Both the position numbers and the translations under genes were made by a program. A DNA stretch of 64,000 bases, from the NCBI GenBank assembly GCA_016709495.1, contig JADJMS010000013.1, positions 1 through 64,000 of the forward strand, given 5' to 3'. The stretch comes from Candidatus Dechloromonas phosphorivorans. Its GTDB lineage: Bacteria; Pseudomonadota; Gammaproteobacteria; Burkholderiales; Rhodocyclaceae. A model generated the notes under the pieces. It made no database searches and was not told the DNA's origin. It worked only from the letters and a program-made list of their open reading frames with translations. Every line of letters starts with the position of its first letter. The stretch's first letter is position 1. This document shows, in pieces, positions 27,929 through 37,408 of the stretch.

Positions 27929-29920
27929 TCAGAAGTGCGCAGTGAATTTCAGCCGGAAACTACGTCCGATCTGGGGAATCTGTGCGCGCGAACCGGCAAG
28001 GGTTTTATCCAGCCCGACAGGATCGTCATATTGATGATCAAAAAGATTGTAGACCCCCAGCGCAATATCCCAATCTTTCCCGGAAGGTTGGTAGGTTAGA
28101 TTGGCGTTGGCCACCCCGTAGCCTGAAACCCAATTACCGTTGTCTCCGGTTTGGCGACGGCTGAATACCTGTCCCTCAACGCCGGCCAGCCACTGCGTGC
28201 TGAAAACGGGGAACGAGAAGTTGCCACGCAGGGAGTGACGCGCGACGTTTTCAATGTAAGTGCTGACCGTGCTCGGTTGCTGCAAGGTATAACCAATGCG
28301 CAGGGCAGCGCTATTCAGCCAGCGATGCTGCAACTCCAACTCCATCCCGCGCCCGATGACATCCGGCAGATTGGCGCTCAAACCGGTGGCAGCATCAAGA
28401 CCGAGCAAATCCTGAATACGGAAGATATACAGAGAAGATGTAAGCCGTGTGCGCGCACCCAGACGCTGCTCCCAGCTCAGATCGATGGAACGCATGCGTT
28501 CCGGCACCAGATCGGGGTTGCCCACAGCGTAAGTTGGCGTTGTGTAGAAACGCTGATAGACCGTTGGATCACTAAAGGCGGTGGCATAAAGGAACTTAAA
28601 AATCCCGCCAGAGTCGTTCTGATGCACCAGACCAAGGCGCGGGCTCCAATGCCCGGGCATGTCGCTCTGGCGATCATGCCTTAGCCCCAGCGTCAGGTAA
28701 GTACTTTCGCCAATAGTGATTTCATTCTGGGCATAAAAACTGAATTGCCTGCTTTTTCGACGGTCATCGAGACAAGCTGTGTCGGTGAAGCCATAACAGC
28801 CATAGCCCACATCCTCATTTTTCTGGCTCTGACGGGTGTTGCCTTTGTATTCAATCCCTGTGGTCCAGCGCTGCCCTTGCCAGCTAGTGTTCAACAAGCG
28901 GCTCTCAACTCCCCACCATTGGCCAGTAACGCGATCCTGATTGAGCACATAGGGCGGATAGTCATAGGGAAAATCACCCTTATAAGTGTATTTCCCGGCG
29001 TAGAGGCGCGTATACAGGGTATTTTCACGGTTCAGCTTATGATCATTGGCCACTTCAGCCAACGTGTAGCTATCTGCTTCGCGGTGCCGGTTGTCGTTAA
29101 ACAAAGTGGCAAAGGAGCCGGTCGGCACAATCTCGTCGCGCTGCGAATGCAGCAGTGTGGCCCGCCAGTTATCGGTGCGCACCCGGGCGAAAAATTTGCC
29201 GGCCTGGGCACCCTCAATACCGTAAGCGACCGAATCCAGCCCGGCATTGGCCATGTCGGGGAAATTCAGCCGGTGGCCACTGGTGTAAGCCCCTGTATAA
29301 GATAAAACAATATCCGTGCCGCCCTCGGTGAGCGCCCCCCAAGTGACACGTCCGTCACTGGCCTTGCCGCTACCGCGCGCGACGGAGACTTCCATTCCGC
29401 GAAGCGATCCACCACTACGCGTGATGACGTTAATCACGCCAAACGTGGAGTCACCGCCATAAACCGATGCACTCGGCCCACGCACCACTTCAATCTGCTC
29501 GACCAGATCGATATCCAGCGGAAATGCGCCATCAAAGCTCGCGCTACCAAAAACATTCTCGTTGATCGGAATACCATCAATCAAGACCTGCAACCGGGAA
29601 CGATAGTCACCGGTGCCGAAACACCACGGGCGCCAACATAGCTATAGGTATGGTCATTGGTGACGGTATAGCCATTGAGCGTACGCAAGGCATCAGCAAT
29701 GGTGCGCCAACCGTAGGCACGAATCTCCTGGCGCGTCAGAACAGAAACCGACGATGGCGTGAATTCGGCGTTGAGGGCAAATTTAGGGGGTACTGATCAC
29801 CTGGACCTTGAGCAAGTCCTCCAGCGACATATCTTCAGGGGCTAAGGTTTCACCATGCACTGCCCCCACCAACAAGAGAAGCGTCACTGCAGACAAATTA
29901 AATTTGAAGTCAAACAACAT
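27929..29920 (-). CDS. TonB-dependent outer-membrane receptor (two frameshifts)
   Basis: Fourth gene of a four-gene operon. ATG 29920 overlaps the kinase stop (TAATG). A signal peptide ends VHGE, then SLEDLLKVQVIST. The frame slips near 29795 and 29603, after which the plug (LIDGIPINENVFG, VEQIEVVRGPSASVYGGDSTFGVINVITR) and a 22-strand-type barrel ending RSFRLKFTAHF are continuous. About 663 residues. The short plug and VINVITRSGG motif are of the class also used for iron chelates and cobalamin. Ligand unknown. Confidence 0.88.
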
Positions 29921-31890
29921 TACCCTGCCCCTACATGGGGCATGCGGGTCAGCCATTTCAGCATGGTGATATAGAGCAGATCAGGATCAACCGGCTTGGC
30001 GATGAAGTCACTCATCCCGGCATCCAGGCAATGTGCCTGATCCTCGGCAAAGGCATTGGCGGTCATGGCAATTATCGGCAATTCCTCACAACCGGGAATC
30101 TGGCGGATACTCTGCGTCGCTTCGAGGCCATCCATGACCGGCATTTGCATGTCCATCAAAATCAGGTCATAGGTATTTTTCTGCGCCATCTCAAAGGCAA
30201 TCGCACCATCGGGCGCGATATCAACGACAAAACCAAGCACTTCGCGCAATAACTCCAGCGCCACCTCCTGATTCACCCAGTCATCTTCCGCAACCAGAAT
30301 GCGGCAACCCGGAAACTCCTGGATCAGACGTTTTTCTGCCTCGACACCTGACACGGCAACATCTACTGAAGCAACCGCCGGCACGGCATGATGCATCGGC
30401 AAACGAATGACGAACGAGAAAGCGCTGCCGAGTTTAGGTGTACTCGTCACGGTGATATCGCCACCCATCAGGCGCACCAGCCGGCGGCAGATCGGCAGGC
30501 CCAGGCCGGTACCACCAAATTTACGGGTGGTTGAACCATCTGCCTGTTCGAACGGGTTGAAAATTCGCCCGACAGCTTCGGGTGAAATGCCGATACCGGT
30601 ATCGCGCACGACAAATTCAACCAACAAATCCTCGGCCGACTGATCATGCAACTGAACAGAAAGAACAATCTTGCCCTGATCGGTAAATTTAATGGCATTG
30701 CTCAGCAAATTGAGCAGCACCTGTTGCAGCCGCAAGGGATCGCCCAGCAACTCACAGGTTTGCAGGCGCGGGTCGATTTCGTAAAGCAGCGGCACTTTTC
30801 CGGCACCGGGCCGGGCGTGAACCAGGCTATCCAGATTGTTGATCAGCGACGCCACGCCAAAAGGTGTTTTTTCCAAGGTCATCCGGTCGGCGTCGATCTT
30901 GGACAGATCAAGAATGTCATTGAGCAGGCTCAATAGATGATTGGCCGCATTAGTCACCTTGCCCAACTTGTCGCGCTGGCTGGGGTCCGTATTGTTACGA
31001 GCCAGCAAATGAGTCAGGCCGATGATGGCATTCATCGGTGTGCGAAGTTCGTGGCTCATGTTAGCCAGAAAGGTACTCTTGGCACGGTTGGCCGATTCGG
31101 CATCTTCCTTGGCGATGGAAAGGGCAAGTGTGCGCTGCTGCACTGTTTCTTCAAGATGCTCACGATGCGCGCTCAATTCGACATCGCGATCCGAAATTTC
31201 AGTCAGCATCGTGTTGAACGCATCGGCCAACTGGCCGATTTCATCATCTGAAAACTTGGTGGCGCGTTGCGCGTAATCTTTCGACTCAGCCACCTTTTTG
31301 GCAGTATTCGTCAATGAATCCAGCGCATTGAGCAACGAGGATTGCATGCGCCGCGCAACCAGCAAGGCAACAAAGAAAGCGATTAACGAGCCGGCAAAAA
31401 TCAAACTGGAATTCCAGGCTACATCGCGCCAGACGCGATTCATGCCGGCCGTCAGCGTCACCGAACCAATAGTGCCCTCCGTGGTTCTGATCGGCACCGC
31501 TGCAGTGATACAAGAACCATCGACATACTTGGCACGCTCGGTATGCGTTTTGTCGCCCAGCGTGACACGGTCAGGCAAAGAAGCTCCGTTTTTATCATAA
31601 CGATGACTAAACCCAGTATCTAAACCATTTAGTCGTGCAGCCAGAATATCCGGGTGCTCCTGCAAGGAACTGAACAGCCGCTCCGCCCCCCTTTTATCAT
31701 TGAACTCGACCACAGCAGAGGCATTAAAAGCGATCACCTCCGCCATCGAATACAGCTCTGTCAACTTGGCCGCACGGCGCTGCTCAATATCGCGTACAGT
31801 GAAGAACAGGAAAGTCAGAAACAAACTAAGGCCGACAGCGCTCGCTATTAGCACCGTCAACTTGTGCCCCAGGGTCTGCTGCCGGATCAC
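29920..31890 (-). CDS. Hybrid sensor histidine kinase (CHASE8-HAMP-HisKA-HATPase-REC)
   Basis: 656 residues, intact. TM1 is at about 12-32. A periplasmic CHASE8-like domain (RRAAKLTELYSMAEVIAFNA...) and TM2 near 160-180 follow. HAMP comes next, then the H-box FLANMSHELRTPMNAIIGL (phospho-His near 280), the ATPase G boxes DTGIGI and GGTGLGLPI, and a receiver with DLILMDMQMPVMDG. The start overlaps the YfiR gene (ATGA), so the two are coupled. The output is unclear: no DNA-binding partner lies nearby, and the REC could hand on to an unlinked Hpt. Confidence 0.93.
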   Translation of the reverse strand: MIRQQTLGHKLTVLIASAVGLSLFLTFLFFTVRDIEQRRAAKLTELYSMAEVIAFNASAVVEFNDKRGAERLFSSLQEHPDILAARLNGLDTGFSHRYDKNGASLPDRVTLGDKTHTERAKYVDGSCITAAVPIRTTEGTIGSVTLTAGMNRVWRDVAWNSSLIFAGSLIAFFVALLVARRMQSSLLNALDSLTNTAKKVAESKDYAQRATKFSDDEIGQLADAFNTMLTEISDRDVELSAHREHLEETVQQRTLALSIAKEDAESANRAKSTFLANMSHELRTPMNAIIGLTHLLARNNTDPSQRDKLGKVTNAANHLLSLLNDILDLSKIDADRMTLEKTPFGVASLINNLDSLVHARPGAGKVPLLYEIDPRLQTCELLGDPLRLQQVLLNLLSNAIKFTDQGKIVLSVQLHDQSAEDLLVEFVVRDTGIGISPEAVGRIFNPFEQADGSTTRKFGGTGLGLPICRRLVRLMGGDITVTSTPKLGSAFSFVIRLPMHHAVPAVASVDVAVSGVEAEKRLIQEFPGCRILVAEDDWVNQEVALELLREVLGFVVDIAPDGAIAFEMAQKNTYDLILMDMQMPVMDGLEATQSIRQIPGCEELPIIAMTANAFAEDQAHCLDAGMSDFIAKPVDPDLLYITMLKWLTRMPHVGAG

Positions 31891-32432
31891 TTGAGTGTTC
31901 CGATTACCTGATGAGCCAGTCGCATCATCTGCGAATGAGGCTTGAGACCTGCGCGGTTCAGCACATCAACATTGATGTCAAACTGCAAGCGCCCATCCGA
32001 ACGCACCAGCGCAATCGCCCCACCCTGGCGAGTGAAAACATCGGCATCACTGACGGTCAAGACCGGCTGATTCTCAACCCAGCGCAAGACTGCGCCAAAA
32101 CGCGCATCCTCGGTTTCCGGGATAAACAACAGCTGACACTCGGCAACCTGATCCGGCCCGTTGATCCGGCGAATACGCAACTCCCGTCCGCTGATCGTGC
32201 GACCTTCGTAACTGCTCAGGTAAGAACCCAACGTATCACGGCCAAACAAACAGATGGTTACGGTCGACACACTGTAAGCGGGCCATTCTATGTACTTGAG
32301 AAAGTTAACCAGGAACGCAGCCTTGAGCTGTGGCTCGCTATTCACCTGGGCATGACCAAGCACGCCCGGCAAAGCCAGCAGCACTAGCACGGCAAAGCGC
32401 CGCAAAAGGAAGAAGAAACGATGGCCAGTCAT
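31887..32432 (-). CDS. YfiR-like periplasmic protein (DUF4154)
   Basis: 181 residues with a signal peptide (cleaved near GHA). The DUF4154 core is QLKAAFLVNFLKYIEWP and VTICLFGRDTLGSYL, then an E..LLFIPETE stretch and GGAIALVRSDGRLQFDIN. In Pseudomonas YfiR is the periplasmic regulator of the cyclase YfiN. Here it precedes a CHASE8-HAMP kinase, so it probably controls that periplasmic sensor domain instead (inference). Confidence 0.88.
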   Translation of the reverse strand: MTGHRFFFLLRRFAVLVLLALPGVLGHAQVNSEPQLKAAFLVNFLKYIEWPAYSVSTVTICLFGRDTLGSYLSSYEGRTISGRELRIRRINGPDQVAECQLLFIPETEDARFGAVLRWVENQPVLTVSDADVFTRQGGAIALVRSDGRLQFDINVDVLNRAGLKPHSQMMRLAHQVIGTLK

Positions 32433-32439
32433 GGCGATA

Positions 32440-34488
32440 TCAGAATTTCCAGCGAGCGGAAAGCAATACCGAAGGCACTATTTCAAGAGGAATGGACGGG
32501 ATGTAATCCGATACAAATTCCATGCGGCGCTGGCCGACCAGATTTCGTCCAGTCAGGGCAACTTCGAGATCCTTGTTTACTTTGTGGGCGTAACGCAAAT
32601 CGAGTGTGACATAGCCCGGAACATGGACGTAATTCGGGTATGGCGCATTTTTCATGTCGAATCCGCTAGAGCCGCGCACCCAGGCATCGAATTGCTGATT
32701 TGATGAAATATTCCATTGCGAACGCAATGATGCATGCTGGCGCGGCACACGTTTTTCATCCGTCTCCCCCGCCGACTGGATATAGGGGTTGCTGGAATCA
32801 TCCATATCAACACGAGTCCAGGTATAGGAGAACTGCAAACGCCAGGTAGGCAAGACCAGCCAGTCGGCACTCAGCTCGGCGCCATTGGTCCAGCCACCAC
32901 CGCCATTGATCAGGGTGACGTTTTGAATTACTGCCAGAGGGTAAAATGTGTAGGGGTCAAGCGAACCCGCTTTGCCCGAAACAATATTGGTATAGCGCGA
33001 ACGGTAGGCCGACACGTCGAGGTTAAAACTGGGCGTCAGCTGGCCACGATAACCAATTTCAACCCCTTCCATTTTCTCGGCGGTCAGGCTGGCGTCACTA
33101 TTTGAGTTGCGAATCAGAATCGCTGGCCTACGCCCCTCTGGTGGCACAACGGAGGAAAAAATACTGACCGTCTGCTCGGCGCGTGACGGCATGCGTGGTG
33201 CCTGGGCGTATTTTGCCCACAATGTATTGCTGCGACTCGGCGTCCACATCAAGGTGGCATTCGGCGCAAAGCTGCTGCCGCCAAGATTGGTATAGTCCCA
33301 ACGTGCACCCAGACCGAATTGCAGCGTATCCGGAATCAGCGTCCAGTCATCCTGAATGAAGAAACCTTGAGTCCGCTGCGTATATTCGCTTGGATTAAAA
33401 GTAAGCACGCTCGGATACGAGGAGATGGAATCGGACGTATTCCGGTAGCTTAGGCCCCAAATCACGTCGTGCTTGGCAAAGGTATAGCGCCCCTGGTAAT
33501 CGATATCAAAGGTGTTGCGATCTTCCTTGTAGAAACGTTCAATTTCCATCGTTGATGATTGATAGGAGGTTTGCAGTGATGACTCAATGCCGGCATCGGT
33601 CAGCCAGCGATAGCGACCGCCAATCGTTTGGCTGCTGGTATTTTGCTTGATTGCGTAAGGAAGCAAAGCAAGCGGAGGTTTGGCAGAAAATTCGACGGTC
33701 ATCATGTCGCCAAGCGAGGAATTCAAGGCATTGGCCCAGACGGAGAGATCGCTGCCGCTGCCTAATTTTTTGTCAAATCGTGCGTCGACCGTCGCATTGC
33801 TCAAACGATCTTCCGCTTCCTCGCGATTCGACAAATACTGTGATGGCTCAGCGTGGCGCCCCTGAGCGGAAAGCTTCCAGGTTGTGTCCTCGTCAATGGC
33901 GGCACCAAAACGTACATACAAATTTCCTTTGCCATTCGTGCCCACTGTCGGCGCCAGCAAGCCGCCCTGCTGGTCGCGAGAGTGCTTGCTGATGATGTTG
34001 ATCACGCCGTTAACTGCATTCACCCCCCAAACAGCAGCCCCCTGGCCGCGGATGACTTCAATACGCTCGATGTCTTCCAGCGGAATGACATCGTTCTCCC
34101 ACATGACACCGGAAAAAGTCGGGTAATAAATGCTGCGGCCATCGACCAGCACTTGCAGCTTGTTGGCAAAGCGTCCGTTGAAGCCTCGCGCGGATACGGC
34201 GTAGCGCCCATTATCCAGCTGTGCCACCTCAACACCCGGGGCCATGCGCAAAACGTCAGGAACCGTTTGCGCACCGGAACGCCGAATATCGTCGCTGGAA
34301 ATAACAAAGGCTGCCGCCGGCACATTGGCCAGGTTCTGGCTTTTGCGCGAAACCGAGGTAATTTCGGTTTTGGTCAGGTCTTCAAGACTGAGATCATCAA
34401 GAGAGTCAGCCGCCAGAACGGGCAAGGAACTCACCAGCAGAAGCGCGAGCGGAAAGCTGCAGCGCTTTAACACATATTTTTTTGTCAT
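32440..34488 (-). CDS. TonB-dependent outer-membrane receptor
   Basis: First gene of the operon. I take ATG 34488 (MTKKYVLKRCSFPLALLL) over the GTG at 34509. The signal peptide ends VLAAD; then LSLEDLTKTEITSVSRKSQNL, the plug (GAQTVPDVLRMAPGVEVAQ, RGFNGRFANKLQVLVDGRS, IEVIRGQGAAVWGVNAVNGV) and a barrel ending VLLSARWKF. About 682 residues, intact. This plug subtype is often found beside DUF4154 proteins and hybrid kinases or cyclases. Confidence 0.93.
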   Translation of the reverse strand: MTKKYVLKRCSFPLALLLVSSLPVLAADSLDDLSLEDLTKTEITSVSRKSQNLANVPAAAFVISSDDIRRSGAQTVPDVLRMAPGVEVAQLDNGRYAVSARGFNGRFANKLQVLVDGRSIYYPTFSGVMWENDVIPLEDIERIEVIRGQGAAVWGVNAVNGVINIISKHSRDQQGGLLAPTVGTNGKGNLYVRFGAAIDEDTTWKLSAQGRHAEPSQYLSNREEAEDRLSNATVDARFDKKLGSGSDLSVWANALNSSLGDMMTVEFSAKPPLALLPYAIKQNTSSQTIGGRYRWLTDAGIESSLQTSYQSSTMEIERFYKEDRNTFDIDYQGRYTFAKHDVIWGLSYRNTSDSISSYPSVLTFNPSEYTQRTQGFFIQDDWTLIPDTLQFGLGARWDYTNLGGSSFAPNATLMWTPSRSNTLWAKYAQAPRMPSRAEQTVSIFSSVVPPEGRRPAILIRNSNSDASLTAEKMEGVEIGYRGQLTPSFNLDVSAYRSRYTNIVSGKAGSLDPYTFYPLAVIQNVTLINGGGGWTNGAELSADWLVLPTWRLQFSYTWTRVDMDDSSNPYIQSAGETDEKRVPRQHASLRSQWNISSNQQFDAWVRGSSGFDMKNAPYPNYVHVPGYVTLDLRYAHKVNKDLEVALTGRNLVGQRRMEFVSDYIPSIPLEIVPSVLLSARWKF

Positions 34489-34583
34489 TTTTACAACACG
34501 AGTATGCACGCGGTTTGAATTGATCGACGCTCATTGCCAATGAGTCATTCGATTGCGTAAGGATATGCCCACCCAAGCTATAT

Positions 34584-34611
34584 TACAAATGTGATATATG
34601 CTTCACATTGT
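34584..34611. promoter_or_regulatory. Dyad upstream of the TonB/YfiR operon
   Basis: AATGTGA and TTCACATT are arms separated by 7 bases, extended by ACAA and TGTT outside. It is CRP/FNR-like in half-site (TGTGA/TCACA), but the inner spacing is 8 instead of 6. It lies about 95 bases upstream of the first start codon. Confidence 0.45.
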
Positions 34612-34637
34612 TACCAAAGGCATAAACGCTTGATCAT

Positions 34638-34916
34638 TCAGGCGTGAGCAGCCTCGTAGGATGAAAGCGTCACCCCGGCATGCGCCAGAAACTCCCTGAG
34701 TTGCTTGATGTCGGTCTTGCTGCAAGTGCTGCTGTTGTGCGGGTGGTGCAGAAAAACCTCGACCTTGTTCAGCGTGATTTTGAAACGCGCGCCGTGTGAC
34801 GGATCAACTTCGGCACCAAGGTGATGGAGTAAGGATTCGACTTCGCGCCAGTGAATATTGGCACTCAAGGGATCCTGAAAGATGCTGCGCATCAGGTGGG
34901 CATGCTTATGGCTCAT
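34638..34916 (-). CDS. HicA-like small protein, no HicB partner
   Basis: 92 residues. The HicA-type dsRNA-binding-like fold shows as HWREVESLLHHLGAEVDPSHGARFKITLN and EVFLHHPHN, then KQLREFLAHAGV. The usual catalytic G-S-H is displaced (SHGARF). No HicB antitoxin gene lies on either side. It is probably a chromosomal, domesticated relative and not an active toxin. Confidence 0.7.
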   Translation of the reverse strand: MSHKHAHLMRSIFQDPLSANIHWREVESLLHHLGAEVDPSHGARFKITLNKVEVFLHHPHNSSTCSKTDIKQLREFLAHAGVTLSSYEAAHA

Positions 34917-34971
34917 GATGAATCTCCCTGCGTATTAGGCAGGATTATTCTATGCCTGCGGAAAGCTGGTG

Positions 34972-35469
34972 TCAGGCAAAAACGAACTTGAGCAGGGCCA
35001 AAGAAAGCAACGTGTAGCCAGCCGCAATTAGATCGTCGGCCATCACGCCAAAGCCGTTTTTGACGTGTTCGTCAAAATAGCGTGCCGGCTGCGGCTTGGT
35101 GATGTCGAAATAGCGAAAGAGCGCGAAGGCGGCGGACTGCCAGAGGAAGGTATCTGGCGTCAGCATCAGCACCAGCCAGAAGGGAACGATTTCATCCCAG
35201 ACGATGTTGCCGTGATCCGGGTCGCCGATACCTTTACCGGTGACATCAATCGCCCAGATGCCAAGCAGGTAAGCACCGGCAAGCAGGGTTAGCAACTCAC
35301 CATCGTTAACATGCGGGCGAAAGAAAACAAAGGTGATCCAGGCGAATAAAGTGCCAAAAGTGCCGGGCGCCCAGCGCGTCAGGCCGCTGCCGCAACCACA
35401 GGCAATGAAGTGTGCCGGATGAGCAAAGAGAAACTTAAGGCTGGGTGGGCCTTTTTTCAGCTCAGGCAA
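34972..35469 (-). CDS. pgpA: Phosphatidylglycerophosphatase A
   Basis: Dephosphorylates phosphatidylglycerol phosphate at the inner membrane. The long frame starts at 35541, but the family start (PELKKGPPSLKFLFAHPAHFIA) points to TTG 35469, which overlaps the thiL stop. Motifs: GSGLTRWAPGTFGT, DPDHGNIVWDEIVPFW and the C-terminal DDLIAAGYT. Three to four membrane helices, about 165 residues. Confidence 0.9.
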   Translation of the reverse strand: MPELKKGPPSLKFLFAHPAHFIACGCGSGLTRWAPGTFGTLFAWITFVFFRPHVNDGELLTLLAGAYLLGIWAIDVTGKGIGDPDHGNIVWDEIVPFWLVLMLTPDTFLWQSAAFALFRYFDITKPQPARYFDEHVKNGFGVMADDLIAAGYTLLSLALLKFVFA

Positions 35470-36436
35470 AGTGGTCGTATCCGTGATGATCGAACACAAT
35501 CGGCTGGCCATCCGGGTCAAATACAGCAACTTCGCCGGCAATGCCTGCCGTCATTTGACCGATGCACCAGAGCGGCAACTCAAGCTCGGTGGCAATTGCG
35601 GCAATTTGCTGGTTATGCGCCGGCGGCACGGTAAAGCACAGTTCGTAATCGTCGCCACCGGCCAACTGACAATCAAGCGCCAGCGCACGTGGAATGTCGT
35701 TGTGCTGCTGGCCTTTGGGCAAATGCGGCAACTGCACCAGTTGCACGGCGGCGCTCAGGGCCGAGCGTTTGGCGATATGGCCCAAATCGGCCAACAGGCC
35801 ATCGGAAACATCAATCGCCGCCGAGGCGATACCAATCAAACGCAGGCCGAGCGCGACGCGCGGACGCGGTTTTTCCAGCGCGATTTGGCAAAGGCGACGC
35901 CAAGGTTCCGGCAATTCCACTTTGCCCTGCAAATGCGCCAAGCCCAGACTAGCCAAGCCAGGGCGGCCGGAAACATAGATCAGGTCGCCAACTTTCGCAC
36001 CATCGCGACGCAATGCCTGACCGGGTGCAACTTCGCTAAATGCCGTGATGCACAGGTTGAGCGGGCCGCGCGTTGTATCGCCGCCGACAATATCGACGCC
36101 GTACGCCGCCGCACAAGCAAAAAAACCTTCTGCAAATTTAGCGACCCATTCCTCGTCGACCGTAGGCAATGCCCCGGCTAGCGTTGCCCAGCGTGGCTTG
36201 GCGCCCATCGCAGCGAGGTCGGAAACATTAACGGCCAGCGCTTTCCAGCCAAGATTAAACGGGTCGGTATCCGGGAAAAAGTGGGTACCGGCAACCAGCA
36301 TGTCGGTAGTGACCGCCAACTGCATACCGGGGCTGGGTTGCAGCAGGGCGCAGTCGTCGCCAGGACCAAGCACGGCCGAGGGGGTCGGCCGGGCGAAATA
36401 ACGCTCAATCAGTGCAAATTCACCAGCGTGCGACAC
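35462..36436 (-). CDS. thiL: Thiamine-monophosphate kinase
   Basis: Phosphorylates thiamine monophosphate to the active diphosphate. The GTG at 36436 gives the usual short N-terminus (VSHAGEFALIERYFARP). Motifs: GPGDDCALLQ, VTTDMLVAGTHFF, NVSDLAAMGAKP, VGGDTTRG, SDGLLADLGH and AGGDDYELCF. 324 residues. It begins 10 bases after nusB and overlaps pgpA. Confidence 0.95.
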   Translation of the reverse strand: MSHAGEFALIERYFARPTPSAVLGPGDDCALLQPSPGMQLAVTTDMLVAGTHFFPDTDPFNLGWKALAVNVSDLAAMGAKPRWATLAGALPTVDEEWVAKFAEGFFACAAAYGVDIVGGDTTRGPLNLCITAFSEVAPGQALRRDGAKVGDLIYVSGRPGLASLGLAHLQGKVELPEPWRRLCQIALEKPRPRVALGLRLIGIASAAIDVSDGLLADLGHIAKRSALSAAVQLVQLPHLPKGQQHNDIPRALALDCQLAGGDDYELCFTVPPAHNQQIAAIATELELPLWCIGQMTAGIAGEVAVFDPDGQPIVFDHHGYDHFA

Positions 36437-36446
36437 AACGCATGTC

Positions 36447-36935
36447 TCAGCGTTTGTTACGGGCGACGAATTCCGGGCGAACCGCTGCCGCCACCTTGTC
36501 GAGCACGCCATTGACGTACTTGTGGCCATCGGTGCCGCCAAAGGCCTTGGTCAGCTCGATGCACTCGTTGATGATGACGCGGTAGGGGGTTTCCAGATAA
36601 TGAACCAGCTCAAAAGAGCCCATCAGCAGCACATTGGCTTCAATCGGCGAGAGTTCGGCAAAGGGGCGATCAATGTGCGCGCCAATCTGCTCGGCGAGCT
36701 TTTCGTTTTGAGCGATGACACCGCGCAAGGTACCGACGAAGAATTCACGGTCCGCCTTGGCGAAGCCTTCCAGTTCCGGCAAATGGGCTTCGATGGCCGC
36801 TTCATCCGCACCGCCGACCCGCCACTGATACAAACCCTGGAGGACGAATTCACGCGCCCGGCGCCGCGCCGATTTAGGCGGCGCCTTGGGTTCCGGGACG
36901 ATATCAAGCTTGGCGTCGCTGGCAAATTCGGTCAT
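36447..36935 (-). CDS. nusB: Transcription antitermination factor NusB
   Basis: Binds boxA RNA with NusE (S10) in rRNA antitermination. 162 residues: a basic N-terminal helix (SARRRAREFVLQGLYQW), the helical core, INECIELTKAFGGTDGHKYVNGVLD near the end. It starts 4 bases before the ribH stop, the usual ribH-nusB coupling. Confidence 0.96.
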   Translation of the reverse strand: MTEFASDAKLDIVPEPKAPPKSARRRAREFVLQGLYQWRVGGADEAAIEAHLPELEGFAKADREFFVGTLRGVIAQNEKLAEQIGAHIDRPFAELSPIEANVLLMGSFELVHYLETPYRVIINECIELTKAFGGTDGHKYVNGVLDKVAAAVRPEFVARNKR

Positions 36936-37405
36936 TGGTTCAGTGCTTTCTTGAGGTTGGCCATTTCGACGGCAGCCTGCGCGCAGTCGGTGCCTTTGGG
37001 TTGCACGCGAATTTCCGCCTGCTCATCGGTATCGCAGGTCAGGATGCCGTTGGCAATCGGCACGCCGGTGTGCAGCTGCACTTCCATGATGGCGCGGCAA
37101 GAGTCGTTGGAGACGACTTCAAAGTGATAAGTATCGCCACGGATGACGGCACCGAGGGCAACCAGCGCATCAAACTTGCCGCTTTGCGCCATGGTTTGCA
37201 GCACCAGCGGAATCTCAAGCGCACCCGGCACATTGGCAATCGCCATGTCGGCATCGGCCACGCCGAGGCGCTTCAGTTCATGCACACAGGCGGAGAGCAA
37301 CCCTTCGCAAACCGGCAAGTTGAAGCGGCTCATCACGACGCCAACGCGCAGGCCGGCACCATTCAGGTTGTTGTCGTATTCGTAAATATTGTCGAAACGG
37401 GACAT
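36932..37405 (-). CDS. ribH: 6,7-dimethyl-8-ribityllumazine synthase
   Basis: Condenses the pyrimidine and the butanone phosphate in riboflavin synthesis. 157 residues. Substrate loops: RFN near residue 28, VPGALEIPL, GAVIRGDTYHFEVV (with catalytic His) and GILTCDTDEQA. It lies 3 bases behind ribBX, which makes the butanone phosphate. Confidence 0.96.
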   Translation of the reverse strand: MSRFDNIYEYDNNLNGAGLRVGVVMSRFNLPVCEGLLSACVHELKRLGVADADMAIANVPGALEIPLVLQTMAQSGKFDALVALGAVIRGDTYHFEVVSNDSCRAIMEVQLHTGVPIANGILTCDTDEQAEIRVQPKGTDCAQAAVEMANLKKALNQ

Positions 37406-37408
37406 GGT

